Under the pieces are notes generated by a model, which saw only the letters and a list, made by a program, of their open reading frames with translations, did not search any database and was not told the DNA's origin. From contig NZ_CP163443.1 in the NCBI RefSeq assembly GCF_041053055.1, forward strand, positions 10,275,001 through 10,339,000: a stretch of DNA of 64,000 nucleotides. Reading direction: 5' to 3'. The number at the start of each line of letters is the position of its first letter. The stretch's first letter is position 1. Below, in pieces: positions 10,466 to 18,871 of the stretch. Both the position numbers and the translations under genes were made by a program. Origin of the DNA: Streptomyces sp. R41 (GTDB lineage Bacteria; Actinomycetota; Actinomycetes; Streptomycetales; Streptomycetaceae).

Positions 10466-10488
10466 TCCGCCCCGATTGCCGGGGCGGA
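10466..10488. terminator. Hairpin after the DUF2071 gene
   Basis: A perfect 8-bp GC-rich stem (10466-10473 with 10481-10488) around a 7-base loop, about 118 bases after the DUF2071 stop. It is a plausible terminator without a U-tract. Nothing else is recognisable between 10349 and 10636. Confidence 0.5.
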
Positions 10489-10631
10489 GCCTCGATGCGT
10501 GGGAAGTGCGCTCGGGTGCGGGCGAGTGCAGACCATGGGGGTGCGGCGGACCGGGTACGGCGAGCCGATCCGGTCGCCGCCAGGGCGGGGTGGCAACCGT
10601 ATTCGGTTGCCGGTCGGCGGTTACGCCGAAG

Positions 10632-10652
10632 GCCTGTCAGGGTCGGACAGGC
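10632..10652. terminator. Hairpin overlapping the GH5 stop codon
   Basis: A 7-bp perfect stem GCCTGTC/GACAGGC (10632-10638 with 10646-10652) and 7-base loop cover the GH5 stop codon at 10637-10639. It may end the GH5 transcript or the opposing one. Confidence 0.4.
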
Positions 10653-11692
10653 TTGCCCCGTCCCCAGCCCCAGGCGAGCCGGTCGGCGCCTGACTGGTTG
10701 GTGGTGGCCAGCCACGGCCGGGCGGGATCGCCTGTCAGGGTCTGCAGCGAGTAGGTGTCGTCGGTACGCAGGCCGGGCCAGTAGACGGAACCCATCTTGA
10801 GCTGGCGGAAGGTGTCGGTGACGGCCTGAACGTAGTTGATGTAGTTGTTGGAGGGAGCCGGCTTGTTGTAGTCGAGGCCGGTGGTCATCGGGGCGCCGAA
10901 CTCGTCGGCGACGGTCCGGCCCGCGCAGTCACCGATGCGCTCCTTGAGGTCGGCCACCCACTGGTCGTAGGTGGCGTAGTCCTTCCAGAACCCGTAGTGG
11001 TGCAGCGACAGGTAGGTGCCCTTCAGGCGCGGATCGGCGCAGACGGAGGTGACGTGGTCGTTGTAGCCGGCGCCGCTGACGAACACCCGGTTGCGGGGGA
11101 CCGAGGGGTAGGTGGCCAGCCATCGCGCGGCGATGTCGGCCCACTCGGCGTCGGTGTAGCCGTGGGGCTCGTTCATCGGCTCGAAGTAGACCCGCGGATC
11201 GTCCTTGTACGCGTCGACCACGGTGTTCCACATGGGCCAGTAGGTGGCAGGGTCGTCGATGAAGCCGTCCTTGCGGGAGCCCGTGCCCTCCCAGTAGGAG
11301 ACGATGACCTTGAAGCCCTTGGCCGACGCCGCGTCGATGACCGCGCGATACGACTTCCAGTAGGCGCCGTTGACGGTGTACGGGTTGATGGGCAGCCGTA
11401 CGGTGTTGGCGCCGAGGTTCGCGCGGAATGCCGAGATCACCCGGCTCGCCTTGGCGTAGGTCTGTGCGTAGCTGTCGGAGGTCGACAGGCCGGACAGCAC
11501 GACGGGGTCGTCGGCGAAGTTGTCGCGGGGATCGGCCCAGTTGACCCCCTTGAACTGGGTCGTGTCTCCGCTCGGCGCGGCGTAGGCGGGGCTGCCGGCG
11601 ATGGTTGTGCCGCTGGTGCCCGCGATCAGGATGGCCACGAAGGCGGCCCGCAGCCGCGGGGTGAAGCGGGTTCTGGCGGGGATTTTGCGCAT
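10637..11692 (-). CDS. Secreted glycoside hydrolase family 5 glycanase
   Basis: A 351-residue exported enzyme. Residues 1-38 form a signal peptide (RTRFTPRLR, a hydrophobic core, AYA before APSG). The catalytic (beta/alpha)8 barrel follows. NEP in YFEPMNEPHG carries the acid/base Glu, YLSLHHYGFW the barrel His, and VADEFGAPM the nucleophile Glu. GH5 members cleave beta-1,4-glucans, mannans and related polymers, and the exact substrate cannot be told here. There is no carbohydrate-binding module. GAAAGGG lies 7-8 bases before ATG 11692. Two perfect LacI-type operators occur about 270-340 bases upstream, which suggests sugar-dependent control. Confidence 0.88.
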   Translation of the reverse strand: MRKIPARTRFTPRLRAAFVAILIAGTSGTTIAGSPAYAAPSGDTTQFKGVNWADPRDNFADDPVVLSGLSTSDSYAQTYAKASRVISAFRANLGANTVRLPINPYTVNGAYWKSYRAVIDAASAKGFKVIVSYWEGTGSRKDGFIDDPATYWPMWNTVVDAYKDDPRVYFEPMNEPHGYTDAEWADIAARWLATYPSVPRNRVFVSGAGYNDHVTSVCADPRLKGTYLSLHHYGFWKDYATYDQWVADLKERIGDCAGRTVADEFGAPMTTGLDYNKPAPSNNYINYVQAVTDTFRQLKMGSVYWPGLRTDDTYSLQTLTGDPARPWLATTNQSGADRLAWGWGRGKPVRP

Positions 11693-11964
11693 CGACTTGC
11701 CCTTTCAGAGGATGGCGACTCGGCGCATGGCGGAGCCTGCGCGTGGCTGAGCGGCCGTCGGAAGGTGTGCCGGGCCGGACGGATGGTGTCGGCTCGCCGT
11801 TGGTGGGCCCTGCGATGACCGGGTGGTGTACCGGTTGGCGGCGTGGGGGAGTGCTGCGTGTGGTCCTGGCGCCCGCGCCCCCGGCTCTACTTGATGGAGG
11901 CCTCCTGCGAGGCAGCTTGTTCTGGAGGTCAAGTCCTCTCTGCCTCACCAACCTCCCAACAGCA

Positions 11965-11978
11965 TGTTTACGTAAACA
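11965..11978. promoter_or_regulatory. LacI-type operator 1 upstream of the GH5 gene
   Basis: TGTTTACGTAAACA, a perfect 14-bp palindrome with a central CG typical of LacI/GalR-family operators. It lies 272 bases before the GH5 start and 40 bases from an identical second site. The rest of the 724-bp gap (11693-12416) holds no gene I can recognise. Confidence 0.75.
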
Positions 11979-12017
11979 CGCTTCGGCAGAGCTTCGCCAG
12001 GACTCGGCTCGGATGGA

Positions 12018-12031
12018 TGTTTACGTAAACA
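12018..12031. promoter_or_regulatory. LacI-type operator 2
   Basis: The same 14-bp palindrome TGTTTACGTAAACA, extended here to a perfect 16-mer by flanking A and T. The centres of the two sites are 53 bp apart, about five helical turns, which would suit looping or cooperative binding by one tetrameric regulator. Confidence 0.75.
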
Positions 12032-12352
12032 TGGCGGCGCCGGAATCGTGGCATCCGGCACAGCGATCGTCAAGGTTTCCCGCGCGTTACGTCGTTGCGT
12101 TGTGTGGCAGGTTCTCGGACCCGGGTTCGAGGGAGCGGATGGCGGGGTGATGGACCGGAACGGGCGGGAGCACGGGGTTCCATGCTCAACACCCGGCGCA
12201 CGCAGTCGCATTGACTGCTCGTCACGCCTGCTGGGATGGTTCGGTTCCGCCGCCGGCGAATCAAGGTCGTTCGCGAAGTGCAGACCCCTTTGCGGTCTCG
12301 GCAGGTCACCCCTGCGCCCCCCGCCACCCGCGACATACCGGTCATAGTTACC

Positions 12353-12367
12353 GACTTGAACCAAGTC
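12353..12367. promoter_or_regulatory. Small dyad upstream of the permease operon
   Basis: GACTTG-AAC-CAAGTC has perfect 6-bp arms and is centred about 57 bases before the permease start. It is a candidate operator for a metal-responsive regulator. It does not resemble the known Streptomyces Zur box (an A/T-rich TGAAAATNATTTTCA-like dyad). Confidence 0.35.
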
Positions 12368-12416
12368 CTGCTAGTACGGTCCGCGTTGTATTCGGTGGGA
12401 ATGTCTGCACGGCGGA

Positions 12417-13472
12417 GTGATGATGCATCAGACGGATGAGTCGGTGGGGGCGACGCCCACGGCCGTGCTGCCTGCGGGCCCCAGCGGCGCATCGCAGACC
12501 CGCGTCCCCCGCCGCCGTCTCCTCGTCATCGGGCTCGGGGCGGCGGTCGGGTGGGGCTTCGCGTCCGCGGCGGCCGAGCTCGCCCGCTCCGGGTGGCTGG
12601 GCGCCCCGGCCTTCGGGGCCTGGCGCACGGTGTGTCTCGCCATCACGGTCCAGGCCCTGCCGTTCCTGCTGCTCGGCACCGCGCTGTCCGGCGCGATCAA
12701 CGCGTTCGTGCCGGCCTCTGTGTTCAGCAAGGCCCTGCCCAGTCGCCCCGCACTCGCCGTCCCGGTCGCCAGCGCCGCCGGTGTCGTCCTCCCGGGCTGC
12801 GAGTGCGCGTCGGTGCCGGTGGCGAACAGCCTGATCCGACGGGGCGTCACCCCGGCCGCGGCCTTCGCGTTCCTGCTCTCCGCCCCCGCCATCAACCCGG
12901 TCGTCCTGACCGCCACCGCCGTCGCCTTCCCCGGCAGCCCCGCCATGGTGGCCGCCCGGCTGCTCGCCTCGCTCGTCACCGCGGCCGTGATGGGCTGGCT
13001 GTGGCTCTGGCTGGGGCGCGAGGAGTGGCTGCGGCCCGCGGCCCGCCACACGGGTCATCACCCGGGGCACAGCCGCTGGAACGAGTTCCGCCGCGGCTTC
13101 CAGCACGACTTCCTGCACGCGGGCGGTTATCTCGTCCTCGGCGCGGTCGCGGCGGCCACCTTCAACGTCACCGTGCCGCGTTCGGTCCTCGACACGTTCT
13201 CCGGCTCGCCCTGGCTCTCCGTGCTGTTCCTGGCCGGGCTGGCGATCGTCCTCGCGGTCTGCTCCGAGGCCGATGCCTTCGTCGCCGCCTCGCTCGCCGG
13301 TTTCTCGCCCACCGCACGGCTGGCCTTCCTGGTGGTCGGCCCCATGGTCGACCTGAAACTGATCGCCCTTCAGGCGGGCACCTTCGGCCGGGCGTTCGCC
13401 CTCCGCTTCTCCACCGCGACCGTTGTCGTGGCGGTTGCGTGCAGCGTGCTGATCGGAGGAGCCCTGCTGTGA
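12417..13472 (+). CDS. ArsP_1/DUF318-family membrane permease
   Basis: A 351-residue polytopic membrane protein with eight or so hydrophobic segments. The family signature cysteines are present: GCECASVPVANSLIRRG in the first half and VCSEADAFVAAS in the second. A His-rich cytoplasmic loop near residue 215 (HTGHHPGHS) may bind metal. Members of this permease family act on arsenicals or take part in divalent-metal homeostasis. The partner encoded next, a TIGR03943 protein, is the usual neighbour, and the pair is zinc-regulated in several bacteria. GGAGTG lies directly upstream of a run of two ATG codons (12417 and 12420 or 12423). The stop overlaps the next start by 4 bases, indicating translational coupling. 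Confidence 0.85.
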   Translation: MMMHQTDESVGATPTAVLPAGPSGASQTRVPRRRLLVIGLGAAVGWGFASAAAELARSGWLGAPAFGAWRTVCLAITVQALPFLLLGTALSGAINAFVPASVFSKALPSRPALAVPVASAAGVVLPGCECASVPVANSLIRRGVTPAAAFAFLLSAPAINPVVLTATAVAFPGSPAMVAARLLASLVTAAVMGWLWLWLGREEWLRPAARHTGHHPGHSRWNEFRRGFQHDFLHAGGYLVLGAVAAATFNVTVPRSVLDTFSGSPWLSVLFLAGLAIVLAVCSEADAFVAASLAGFSPTARLAFLVVGPMVDLKLIALQAGTFGRAFALRFSTATVVVAVACSVLIGGALL

Positions 13473-14263
13473 GACACCGCGTACAAGTACTGCTCCTGGT
13501 CCTCTGCGGGCTCGGCCTCCTGCACGCCTCCCTCTTCTCGGACCTGTATCTGCGTTACGTGAAGGCGGGCCTGCGTCCGGCGCTGATCGCCTCCGGCGCA
13601 CTGCTCCTCGTACTGGGCCTGCTGGCGGCGGTCCTCGACGGACGGGCGGACGCGCACGAGCCCGCGTACGACGGCCGTGAAGGCGAGCACGAGCACGAGC
13701 GCGACCACGACCGTGTCGGCGGTCATGGTCATGGCGGTCACCACGACCACTCCACCACGCCCCGGATCGCCTGGCTGCTGTTCCTTCCCGCCCTCAGCCT
13801 GCTCCTCTACGCGCCTCCCGCACTCGGCGCGTACACCGCTTCACGGGCCAACGAGAAGGCCGTCAAGGAGCAGAGCCGGTTCGACCGGCTGCCGGCGACC
13901 TCGCCGCTGCCCATCACCCTCACGGACTTCACCCAGCGGGTGCAGCAGGACCGGGAGCGGAGCATCGAGGGCCGCAGCCTGCAGATGACGGGTTTCGTCA
14001 CGCCGGCGCGGCAGGGCGGCGGCTGGTATTTGACCCGGATCATCTTCAATTGCTGCGCCGCGGATTCGCAGTCCATCAGGATCCGGATGTACGGGGCGCC
14101 CGCACTGCCCCACGACACCTGGGTCTCCGTCACGGGAACCTGGCACCCGCAGGGCACGCTCGGCACCAAGTCGGCGGCCCCGGCTCTCGACGTCCGCGCC
14201 ACCAAGCGGATCTCTCCACCGGTGAACGCCTATACGGACACCCTTCCGCTCACACCGTCGTGA
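13469..14263 (+). CDS. TIGR03943 family membrane protein (YcgQ-like)
   Basis: A 264-residue protein starting at a GTG that overlaps the permease stop (GTGA). Two N-terminal helices (residues 5-24 and 36-56) are followed by a loop extremely rich in His, Asp and Glu (about residues 60-95, with GHGHGGHHDH), a third helix, and a C-terminal soluble domain with the family motif FNCCAADSQ. The His-rich loop and vicinal cysteines suggest metal binding. The invariable pairing with a DUF318 permease supports a two-protein metal transport or delivery system in the membrane. Neither substrate nor direction can be read from sequence. The open frame extends upstream inside the permease gene, but that part is a shadow. 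Confidence 0.87.
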   Translation: MRHRVQVLLLVLCGLGLLHASLFSDLYLRYVKAGLRPALIASGALLLVLGLLAAVLDGRADAHEPAYDGREGEHEHERDHDRVGGHGHGGHHDHSTTPRIAWLLFLPALSLLLYAPPALGAYTASRANEKAVKEQSRFDRLPATSPLPITLTDFTQRVQQDRERSIEGRSLQMTGFVTPARQGGGWYLTRIIFNCCAADSQSIRIRMYGAPALPHDTWVSVTGTWHPQGTLGTKSAAPALDVRATKRISPPVNAYTDTLPLTPS

Positions 14264-14543
14264 CCCTGGGCGACCGGGCCTGCCCGTTGCCCCGAGAAGC
14301 TCATTCCTCCAGGATCGGTCCGGTCACTGACCGCGCCCAGCGCGGTGCTGACGGTGGCGATGATCGCCCCGTCGGTCCCGATGGAGGCGAAGGAGCGGAG
14401 GAGCCGGTGCTGAAGAAGAGGCACCGAATCCGGGCCAGGACCTTCCGGCAAGGCGGGAATGCGGTGACCGGGGCCGCTGTTACAGCACACGTAGCTGACA
14501 TGCGCGAGTCAAGACCGCGTGATGTGGGCGGAAGGAGGACCTC

Positions 14544-14708
14544 ATGGCACGCAACAGTGCGCGTCCCGTCGTCACGCTGAGGTCGACGGCCGGGACCGGC
14601 GTCACCTACGTGACGCGCAAGAACCGTGTGAACGACCCCGACCGGCTCGTACTGCGCAAGTACGACCCGGTGGCCGGCGAGCACGTCCCGTTCCGCGAGG
14701 AACGCTGA
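14544..14708 (+). CDS. rpmG: Ribosomal protein L33, cysteine-free paralogue
   Basis: A 54-residue bL33 protein ([22 protein letters not shown] is the diagnostic block) with no CxxC pairs, the zinc-independent form. Such C-minus paralogues replace zinc-binding L33 on ribosomes when zinc is scarce, freeing metal. GGAAGGAGG precedes ATG 14544 by 5 bases, a very strong ribosome binding site. It heads an L33-L31-L36 set that follows the permease/TIGR03943 pair. I see no gene in the 280-bp gap before it and no obvious Zur box, although Zur control is the usual arrangement in Streptomyces. Confidence 0.93.
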   Translation: MARNSARPVVTLRSTAGTGVTYVTRKNRVNDPDRLVLRKYDPVAGEHVPFREER

Positions 14709-14755
14709 ACCAAGCCCGGCGCCACCGGGCGGACAGTCGCAGGGAAGGAAACCGT

Positions 14756-15016
14756 ATGAGGCCCCGTATTCATCCCGTATCCGGGCCGGTCGTCTTCCGT
14801 GACCGCGCCGCGGGTGTCGCGTTTCTGACTCGTTCGACCGCGCACTCGGCGAGGACGATCGAGTGGGAGGACGGCACCAGCTACCCGCTGATCGATGTCG
14901 AGATCTCGTCGGCGAGCCATCCGTTCTACACCGGGACCTCGCGGGTCGTGGACACCGCCGGCCGTGTGGAGCGCTTCGAGCGTCGCTACGGCCGCGTGGC
15001 CTCGGCCCGGCGCTGA
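14756..15016 (+). CDS. rpmE2: Ribosomal protein L31 type B, cysteine-free
   Basis: An 86-residue bL31 type B protein ([44 protein letters not shown]) lacking the four zinc-binding cysteines of the housekeeping form. It is a replaceable 50S component thought to substitute during zinc limitation. AGGGAAGGAAA lies just upstream of ATG 14756. It sits 47 bases after L33 and 35 before L36 in an evident operon. Confidence 0.94.
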   Translation: MRPRIHPVSGPVVFRDRAAGVAFLTRSTAHSARTIEWEDGTSYPLIDVEISSASHPFYTGTSRVVDTAGRVERFERRYGRVASARR

Positions 15017-15051
15017 CCGCGGGTCGTGTCCAGCAGAAGGAGAGCAGAGCC

Positions 15052-15174
15052 ATGAAGGTGCGCAAGTCCTTGCGATCGTTGAAGTCCGAGCCCGGGGCGC
15101 AGGTGGTCCGCCGGCGGGGCGTGGTCTTCGTCGTCAACAAGAAGAACCCGCGGTTCAAGGCCCGCCAGGGCTGA
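15052..15174 (+). CDS. rpmJ: Ribosomal protein L36, cysteine-free paralogue
   Basis: A 40-residue basic bL36 protein: [21 protein letters not shown], then [17 protein letters not shown]. The C-C-C-H zinc ribbon of standard L36 is missing, which is the zinc-independent type. AGAAGGAGAG precedes ATG 15052. It is the third gene of the zinc-independent ribosomal protein set. Confidence 0.94.
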   Translation: MKVRKSLRSLKSEPGAQVVRRRGVVFVVNKKNPRFKARQG

Positions 15175-15293
15175 CACCCGGGGAGATGACGGCCGGCCCG
15201 GTCCTCGCACCGCGCGAGACCGGGACGGCCGTCCGCACGGTGTCACCCATCGTCGTCACGCCGATGGCGCCCGGACGGGGCATCACATCGCCT

Positions 15294-16139
15294 TCATCCG
15301 TGCTTCGTCGTCGTCAGGCCGGTGCCAACGCCCTGCGCAGAGGATGCTCGGCCTCGCTCGGCCGGAGCGGGCCGACCGGCTCCACAGATGACGAAGGTGA
15401 CGCTGATCAGCAAGGCCCAGGAGATCGACTTCGACACCGAGACCGGTTCCCAGCCATGGAGCTGGTACGGGTATGTCCAGGCCCCGAGATAGGTGGCGAT
15501 GTTCTCGGCCGGCCACAGGAAGAAACCGATCAAGGCGAAGAACAGCGCCAGTGGCATTCGGTGCCGCCTTCTGCCTACCGAGTAGTGCACCCATGTCCCT
15601 GTGGTCACGACCAGCAGCAGGGCGCCGAGTGGCAGGCGAAGGTCCGGCAGCCAGTGATGGCTCACGAAGTTGACGTACAGACCGACGGCCGGCACGGCGG
15701 TACCGCGGGCTCGGTAGCCGGTGAGCGTCAGGTCGAACAACCGCCAGGACCGGCAGACACAGCTGCCGACCGCGGCATACATGAAGCCTCCGTACAGCGG
15801 TGCGCCGGCGACCTTCGCCACTCCTGGTTCGGGACAGCTCCACGATCCCACCCGCACTTTCACCAGTTCGAAGGCGAGCCCCAGGATGTGGCAGACGGCC
15901 ACGACGACCATCTCCCGCCTGGTCTCCCATCCCAGCACGTAGCCCACGCCGGTGAGCAGGACGCCGTACGCGAGCAGCAGGTCATAGCGCGCCACCGGCA
16001 GCGGAGGGAGGAGTTTCGAGGCCGCCATACCGGCGAACAGGGCGACGGCGAACGCGCAGCAGCGCGCCTGCAGCCATCCGAACCAGGCCAACTGCCGACT
16101 GATCATTCCGGCGCCGCACATGATCGTGTGCATGCTCAT
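15294..16139 (-). CDS. DUF817 family membrane protein
   Basis: A 281-residue integral membrane protein with about eight helices. It matches the DUF817 pattern: FGWLQARCCAFAVALFAG, PVARYDLLLAYGVLLT, VAVCHILGLAFELVKVRVGSWSYP-like (here SCPEPG), APLYGGFMYAAVGS, HHWLPDLRLPLGA, TGTWVHYSVGRRRHRMPLAL and FFLWPAENIATYLGAW. No function is established for the family. I start at ATG 16139, with ATG 16133 as the alternative. The longer open frame upstream reads through unrelated sequence. The start overlaps the stop of a possible gene remnant (ATGA). Confidence 0.85.
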   Translation of the reverse strand: MSMHTIMCGAGMISRQLAWFGWLQARCCAFAVALFAGMAASKLLPPLPVARYDLLLAYGVLLTGVGYVLGWETRREMVVVAVCHILGLAFELVKVRVGSWSCPEPGVAKVAGAPLYGGFMYAAVGSCVCRSWRLFDLTLTGYRARGTAVPAVGLYVNFVSHHWLPDLRLPLGALLLVVTTGTWVHYSVGRRRHRMPLALFFALIGFFLWPAENIATYLGAWTYPYQLHGWEPVSVSKSISWALLISVTFVICGAGRPAPAERGRASSAQGVGTGLTTTKHG

Positions 16140-16320
16140 GGAGAGTGGTCCGGCAGGGCCAGGCGTTGGTCCGTCTTCACGGTCTTGACCGTGCTGTAGT
16201 GGGCGGCGCCGGCCTTCTTGAACTGGAGCTCGACCGGCTGGCCCATGAACCCCTGGTAGGCGAGGTCTTGTCCTGCCGGAGAGCGACGGCGCACGCCGTG
16301 AAGAGGTCCTGCTCCCGCTC
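16136..16320 (-). pseudogene. Possible 3' remnant of a secreted protein gene
   Basis: In one minus-strand frame this reads RRRSPAGQDLAYQGFMGQPVELQF and KKAGAAHYSTVKTVKTDQ before a TGA that overlaps the DUF817 start. The pattern of a short beta-sandwich repeat (QPVELQFKKxGxxxYxTVKTV) is seen at the ends of several secreted actinomycete proteins. The frame is closed about 65 bases upstream, so only a stub remains. This is a weak, motif-level call. Confidence 0.3.
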
Positions 16321-16403
16321 CGGCGGCGGGACCGGTTGTCAGTGCCCGGCGGTTCGGAGCCTGATGCGATGCTCACGCGGCTCTCTGTCCGGGCCGGTTG
16401 ACG

Positions 16404-17942
16404 CTACCGGCCGAGTAGCGGCAGTACGGGAAAGGCGTGGTCCTGCCAGATGAGGCGGGAGGTCTCCTCCGGGTAGGCGGTGACGGCCGGCCGGGTGTCG
16501 AAGAGCTGTACGAGGCGTTGTCCGGTGTCGTACGCGGGCCAGCCGGGGTCGCCGTGGGCGGCGAACGCCGTCCATGCGGCGCGCATGCGGGTGGACAGCG
16601 CCTCTGCCTCCGGGGACGGGCCTTCGCCGATCAGCACGGCAGGCTGGCCGCGGTCCAGGTTGCCGAAGACGAGCGGCACGTCGAGGCCGTGGCAGGCGCC
16701 GAGGCCGCCGCCCATGCCCGGGGCGGGCCATGTCAGCTCGTAGACGTGGGCGCGGCCGCCGGCGGCGGTCTGGGCCTCGGCGAGGTGCAGGCTCGGCATG
16801 CGGAACAGCCGGTCGGAGTGGACCAGTTCGTACAGCTCGTCGGGGCCCGCGGCCGGAAAGCCGTCGAGGTAACGGCGTGCGCCGTCCTGGCCGGGGCCGA
16901 AGACGTGCAGGGCTGTCGCCGCCTGCTCCTGTGTCACCTGGCCGAGCAGGCCGTCGAGCGCGGTGAGCAGCCGCTGTTCGTCGCGGGTGTGGCCGACGAG
17001 GAGTTCGATGTCCCGGCCGGCGCCGTTGGTCAGGGCCTGCCATGGAGTGACCGGCAGAGCATCACCCTCGACGACCGGCGAGAACAGGATCGACCTGTGC
17101 GCGACCTGACCCCAGCGGTCCGCCCACTGGGCCATCTTGGCGCCGACCGCATCACCGGCGGCGGACAGCCGGGCCGGGTCCACCGTGGACAGGTCGGCCA
17201 CCGTGGGCCTCAGCCCCAACTCGGCGGCGCAGGAGGCGGCGATGTCGGCGGCGAGCTCCGGCGAGAAGAACGTGCCCTGCACACTCTGCGCGACGGCCCG
17301 GCCGAAGAGCCCGGCCGCACTCGGCATCGCCAGCAGCGCGGCGACCGACCCGGCGCCCGCCGACTGGCCGAAGACCGTGACGCGGTCCGGGTCGCCGCCG
17401 AAGGCCCGGATGTTGTCACGCACCCACTCCAGAGCGGCGACCTGGTCAAGCAGACCCCGGTTGGCGGGCGCCCCCTCGATCTGCGCGAAACCCTCAAGAC
17501 CCACACGGTAGTTGAACGTCACCACGACGACGCCGCTCTCACGCGCCAGGCGGCCGCCGTCGTACTCGGGAAGACCGGACATGCCGATCGTGTAGGCGCC
17601 GCCCTGGATCCACACCATCACCGGCAACCCTGCGCCGGGGCCCGGCTCGGGCGACCAGACGTTGACCGTCAGCCAGTCGTCGCCCAACGCGTCCTGCGCC
17701 AGCGCGTCCATGCCGAAATGGCCGCCCTGAGGGGGCGGCGGTCCGTACGACACCGCCGCCCGCACCCCGTCCCATCCCCGTACCGGCCGCGGCGCGGCGA
17801 AACGCAGCGAGCCGACCGGCGGCCCGGCGAACGGGATGCCGCGGAAGACCGTCACATCCGCCTCCCGGGTGCCGCGCAGCGCCCCGGCCGCCGTGCGGAC
17901 TTCGGGCTTAGCCCCGGACGACTCGGACGCGACAACGGTCAT
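16404..17942 (-). CDS. Type B carboxylesterase
   Basis: A 512-residue alpha/beta hydrolase of the carboxylesterase type B family. It has GIPFAGPPVGSLRFAAP near the N-terminus, VWIQGGAYTIG (oxyanion loop; the usual Gly-Gly is preserved), FNYRVGLEGF, the nucleophile elbow VFGQSAGAGSVAALL, and ACHGLDVPLVFGN with the catalytic His. These enzymes hydrolyse carboxylic esters or carbamates such as p-nitrobenzyl esters. There is no signal peptide, so it is probably cytoplasmic. GAGGGAG lies about 6 bases before ATG 17942, favoured over the adjacent GTG 17945. It is a single gene with no evident operon partner. Confidence 0.9.
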   Translation of the reverse strand: MTVVASESSGAKPEVRTAAGALRGTREADVTVFRGIPFAGPPVGSLRFAAPRPVRGWDGVRAAVSYGPPPPQGGHFGMDALAQDALGDDWLTVNVWSPEPGPGAGLPVMVWIQGGAYTIGMSGLPEYDGGRLARESGVVVVTFNYRVGLEGFAQIEGAPANRGLLDQVAALEWVRDNIRAFGGDPDRVTVFGQSAGAGSVAALLAMPSAAGLFGRAVAQSVQGTFFSPELAADIAASCAAELGLRPTVADLSTVDPARLSAAGDAVGAKMAQWADRWGQVAHRSILFSPVVEGDALPVTPWQALTNGAGRDIELLVGHTRDEQRLLTALDGLLGQVTQEQAATALHVFGPGQDGARRYLDGFPAAGPDELYELVHSDRLFRMPSLHLAEAQTAAGGRAHVYELTWPAPGMGGGLGACHGLDVPLVFGNLDRGQPAVLIGEGPSPEAEALSTRMRAAWTAFAAHGDPGWPAYDTGQRLVQLFDTRPAVTAYPEETSRLIWQDHAFPVLPLLGR

Positions 17943-18059
17943 CACAACTCCCTCTCCGGCAGGCGGAGCGCGATCACAGGGGTTCGCGTCGGCCCGGACA
18001 CTCCGGATCGTCCCGTTGCATCAAGATGCGCGCCAGTCATTTACGGATGGCCCGGACTC

Positions 18060-18252
18060 ATGGAACAGGGCGCCACCGACCAGAACCCCGATGATCAGGT
18101 CGACACCCTGCTGTGGGCACCACGAGAACATCCACATCGACAAAGTGAGTGGCGGCGCGAAGGCGCCGCGGCCGACGGTCGACCTCGTCGTGCAGCTGCT
18201 GCGCGACGGCGACACGTTGAAGGTCAGCCGGCTCGACCGGCTCTCCCCCTGA
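18060..18252 (+). pseudogene. Serine resolvase/invertase N-terminal remnant
   Basis: Two frames together give the N-terminal catalytic domain of a small serine recombinase. ATDQNPDDQVDTLL (frame 1, 18072-18115) matches the usual VSTxDQNxxxQxDAL block. After a frame change near 18120 comes HIHIDK-like NIHIDKVSGGAKAPRP, then DLVVQLLRDGDTLKVSRLDRLS, the strongly conserved GDTLxVxxLDRLxRS end of the domain. The sequence stops at a TGA directly after that motif, so the DNA-binding half is gone. The catalytic serine region at the start is also lost. It is a footprint of a former transposon or phage. Confidence 0.75.
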
Positions 18253-18316
18253 CCTGCTGACGGTGCCTCAGAGGGCCTTGCGCGTCACCACCTTGCCGGT
18301 TCACGACCGTGTCAGC

Positions 18317-18871
18317 TCACCACCAGGAGATGGGGTAGATCCCTCGCTGCAGACGGGCGGAGACCATCTGCACCACGACGAGCAGCACCGCACCGGCGGC
18401 CAAGAGGGGCACGAAGCGGCCTGCAGGCGGACTGGTGAGCATGATCATGACGGCGGTCGCCATGGCTGGCGGATGGGCCGCCTTGAGTACGAGCACAAGT
18501 CCATAGGCGATCCCGCAGGCCACGGCAGCGGCCCAAGGGCCGTGCCAACCGAGGGCGAGCACCGCGAAGCAGACGAGGCAGGACAGCATGTGGCCGCCGA
18601 TGACATGGCGGGGCTGCGCCAGAGGCGAGTCGGGAGTCGCGGTGACGATCGCCATCGTGGCCGCGAGCGGCGGTACGAGCACCGTCTGGTGCGTGAGCGT
18701 CCCCGCGGCCACCAGTACGGCCAACCCGACCGACGTAGTGATGGCCGCCGACGCGACCGTGCGCCAGGGCAGCCGGAGTTCGTCGGATTTCCACCGGCGA
18801 ATCGCGGGCCGCTTCGCCGGGCGGGCCAGGGTATCCACGGTTTCCGGTATCCCGGGCGCGTCACATGCCAT
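18317..18871 (-). CDS. HPP family membrane protein
   Basis: A 184-residue protein with four hydrophobic segments. It carries both hallmarks of the HPP family: PLAQPRHVIGGHMLSC between the first helices and AAHPPAMATAVM in the second half. Some members move nitrite across plastid membranes, but most bacterial ones are uncharacterised. The region before residue 35 is basic and probably cytoplasmic. The start ATG 18871 is the first in frame, and GGAG sits a little far upstream (about 15 bases), so a slightly later start is possible. It is monocistronic, next to the resolvase remnant. Confidence 0.85.
   Translation of the reverse strand: MACDAPGIPETVDTLARPAKRPAIRRWKSDELRLPWRTVASAAITTSVGLAVLVAAGTLTHQTVLVPPLAATMAIVTATPDSPLAQPRHVIGGHMLSCLVCFAVLALGWHGPWAAAVACGIAYGLVLVLKAAHPPAMATAVMIMLTSPPAGRFVPLLAAGAVLLVVVQMVSARLQRGIYPISWW

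Noticed and set aside
12100..12150. GGTTCGAG resembling a tRNA T-arm
   Set aside because: No acceptor, D- or anticodon stems can be formed around it.
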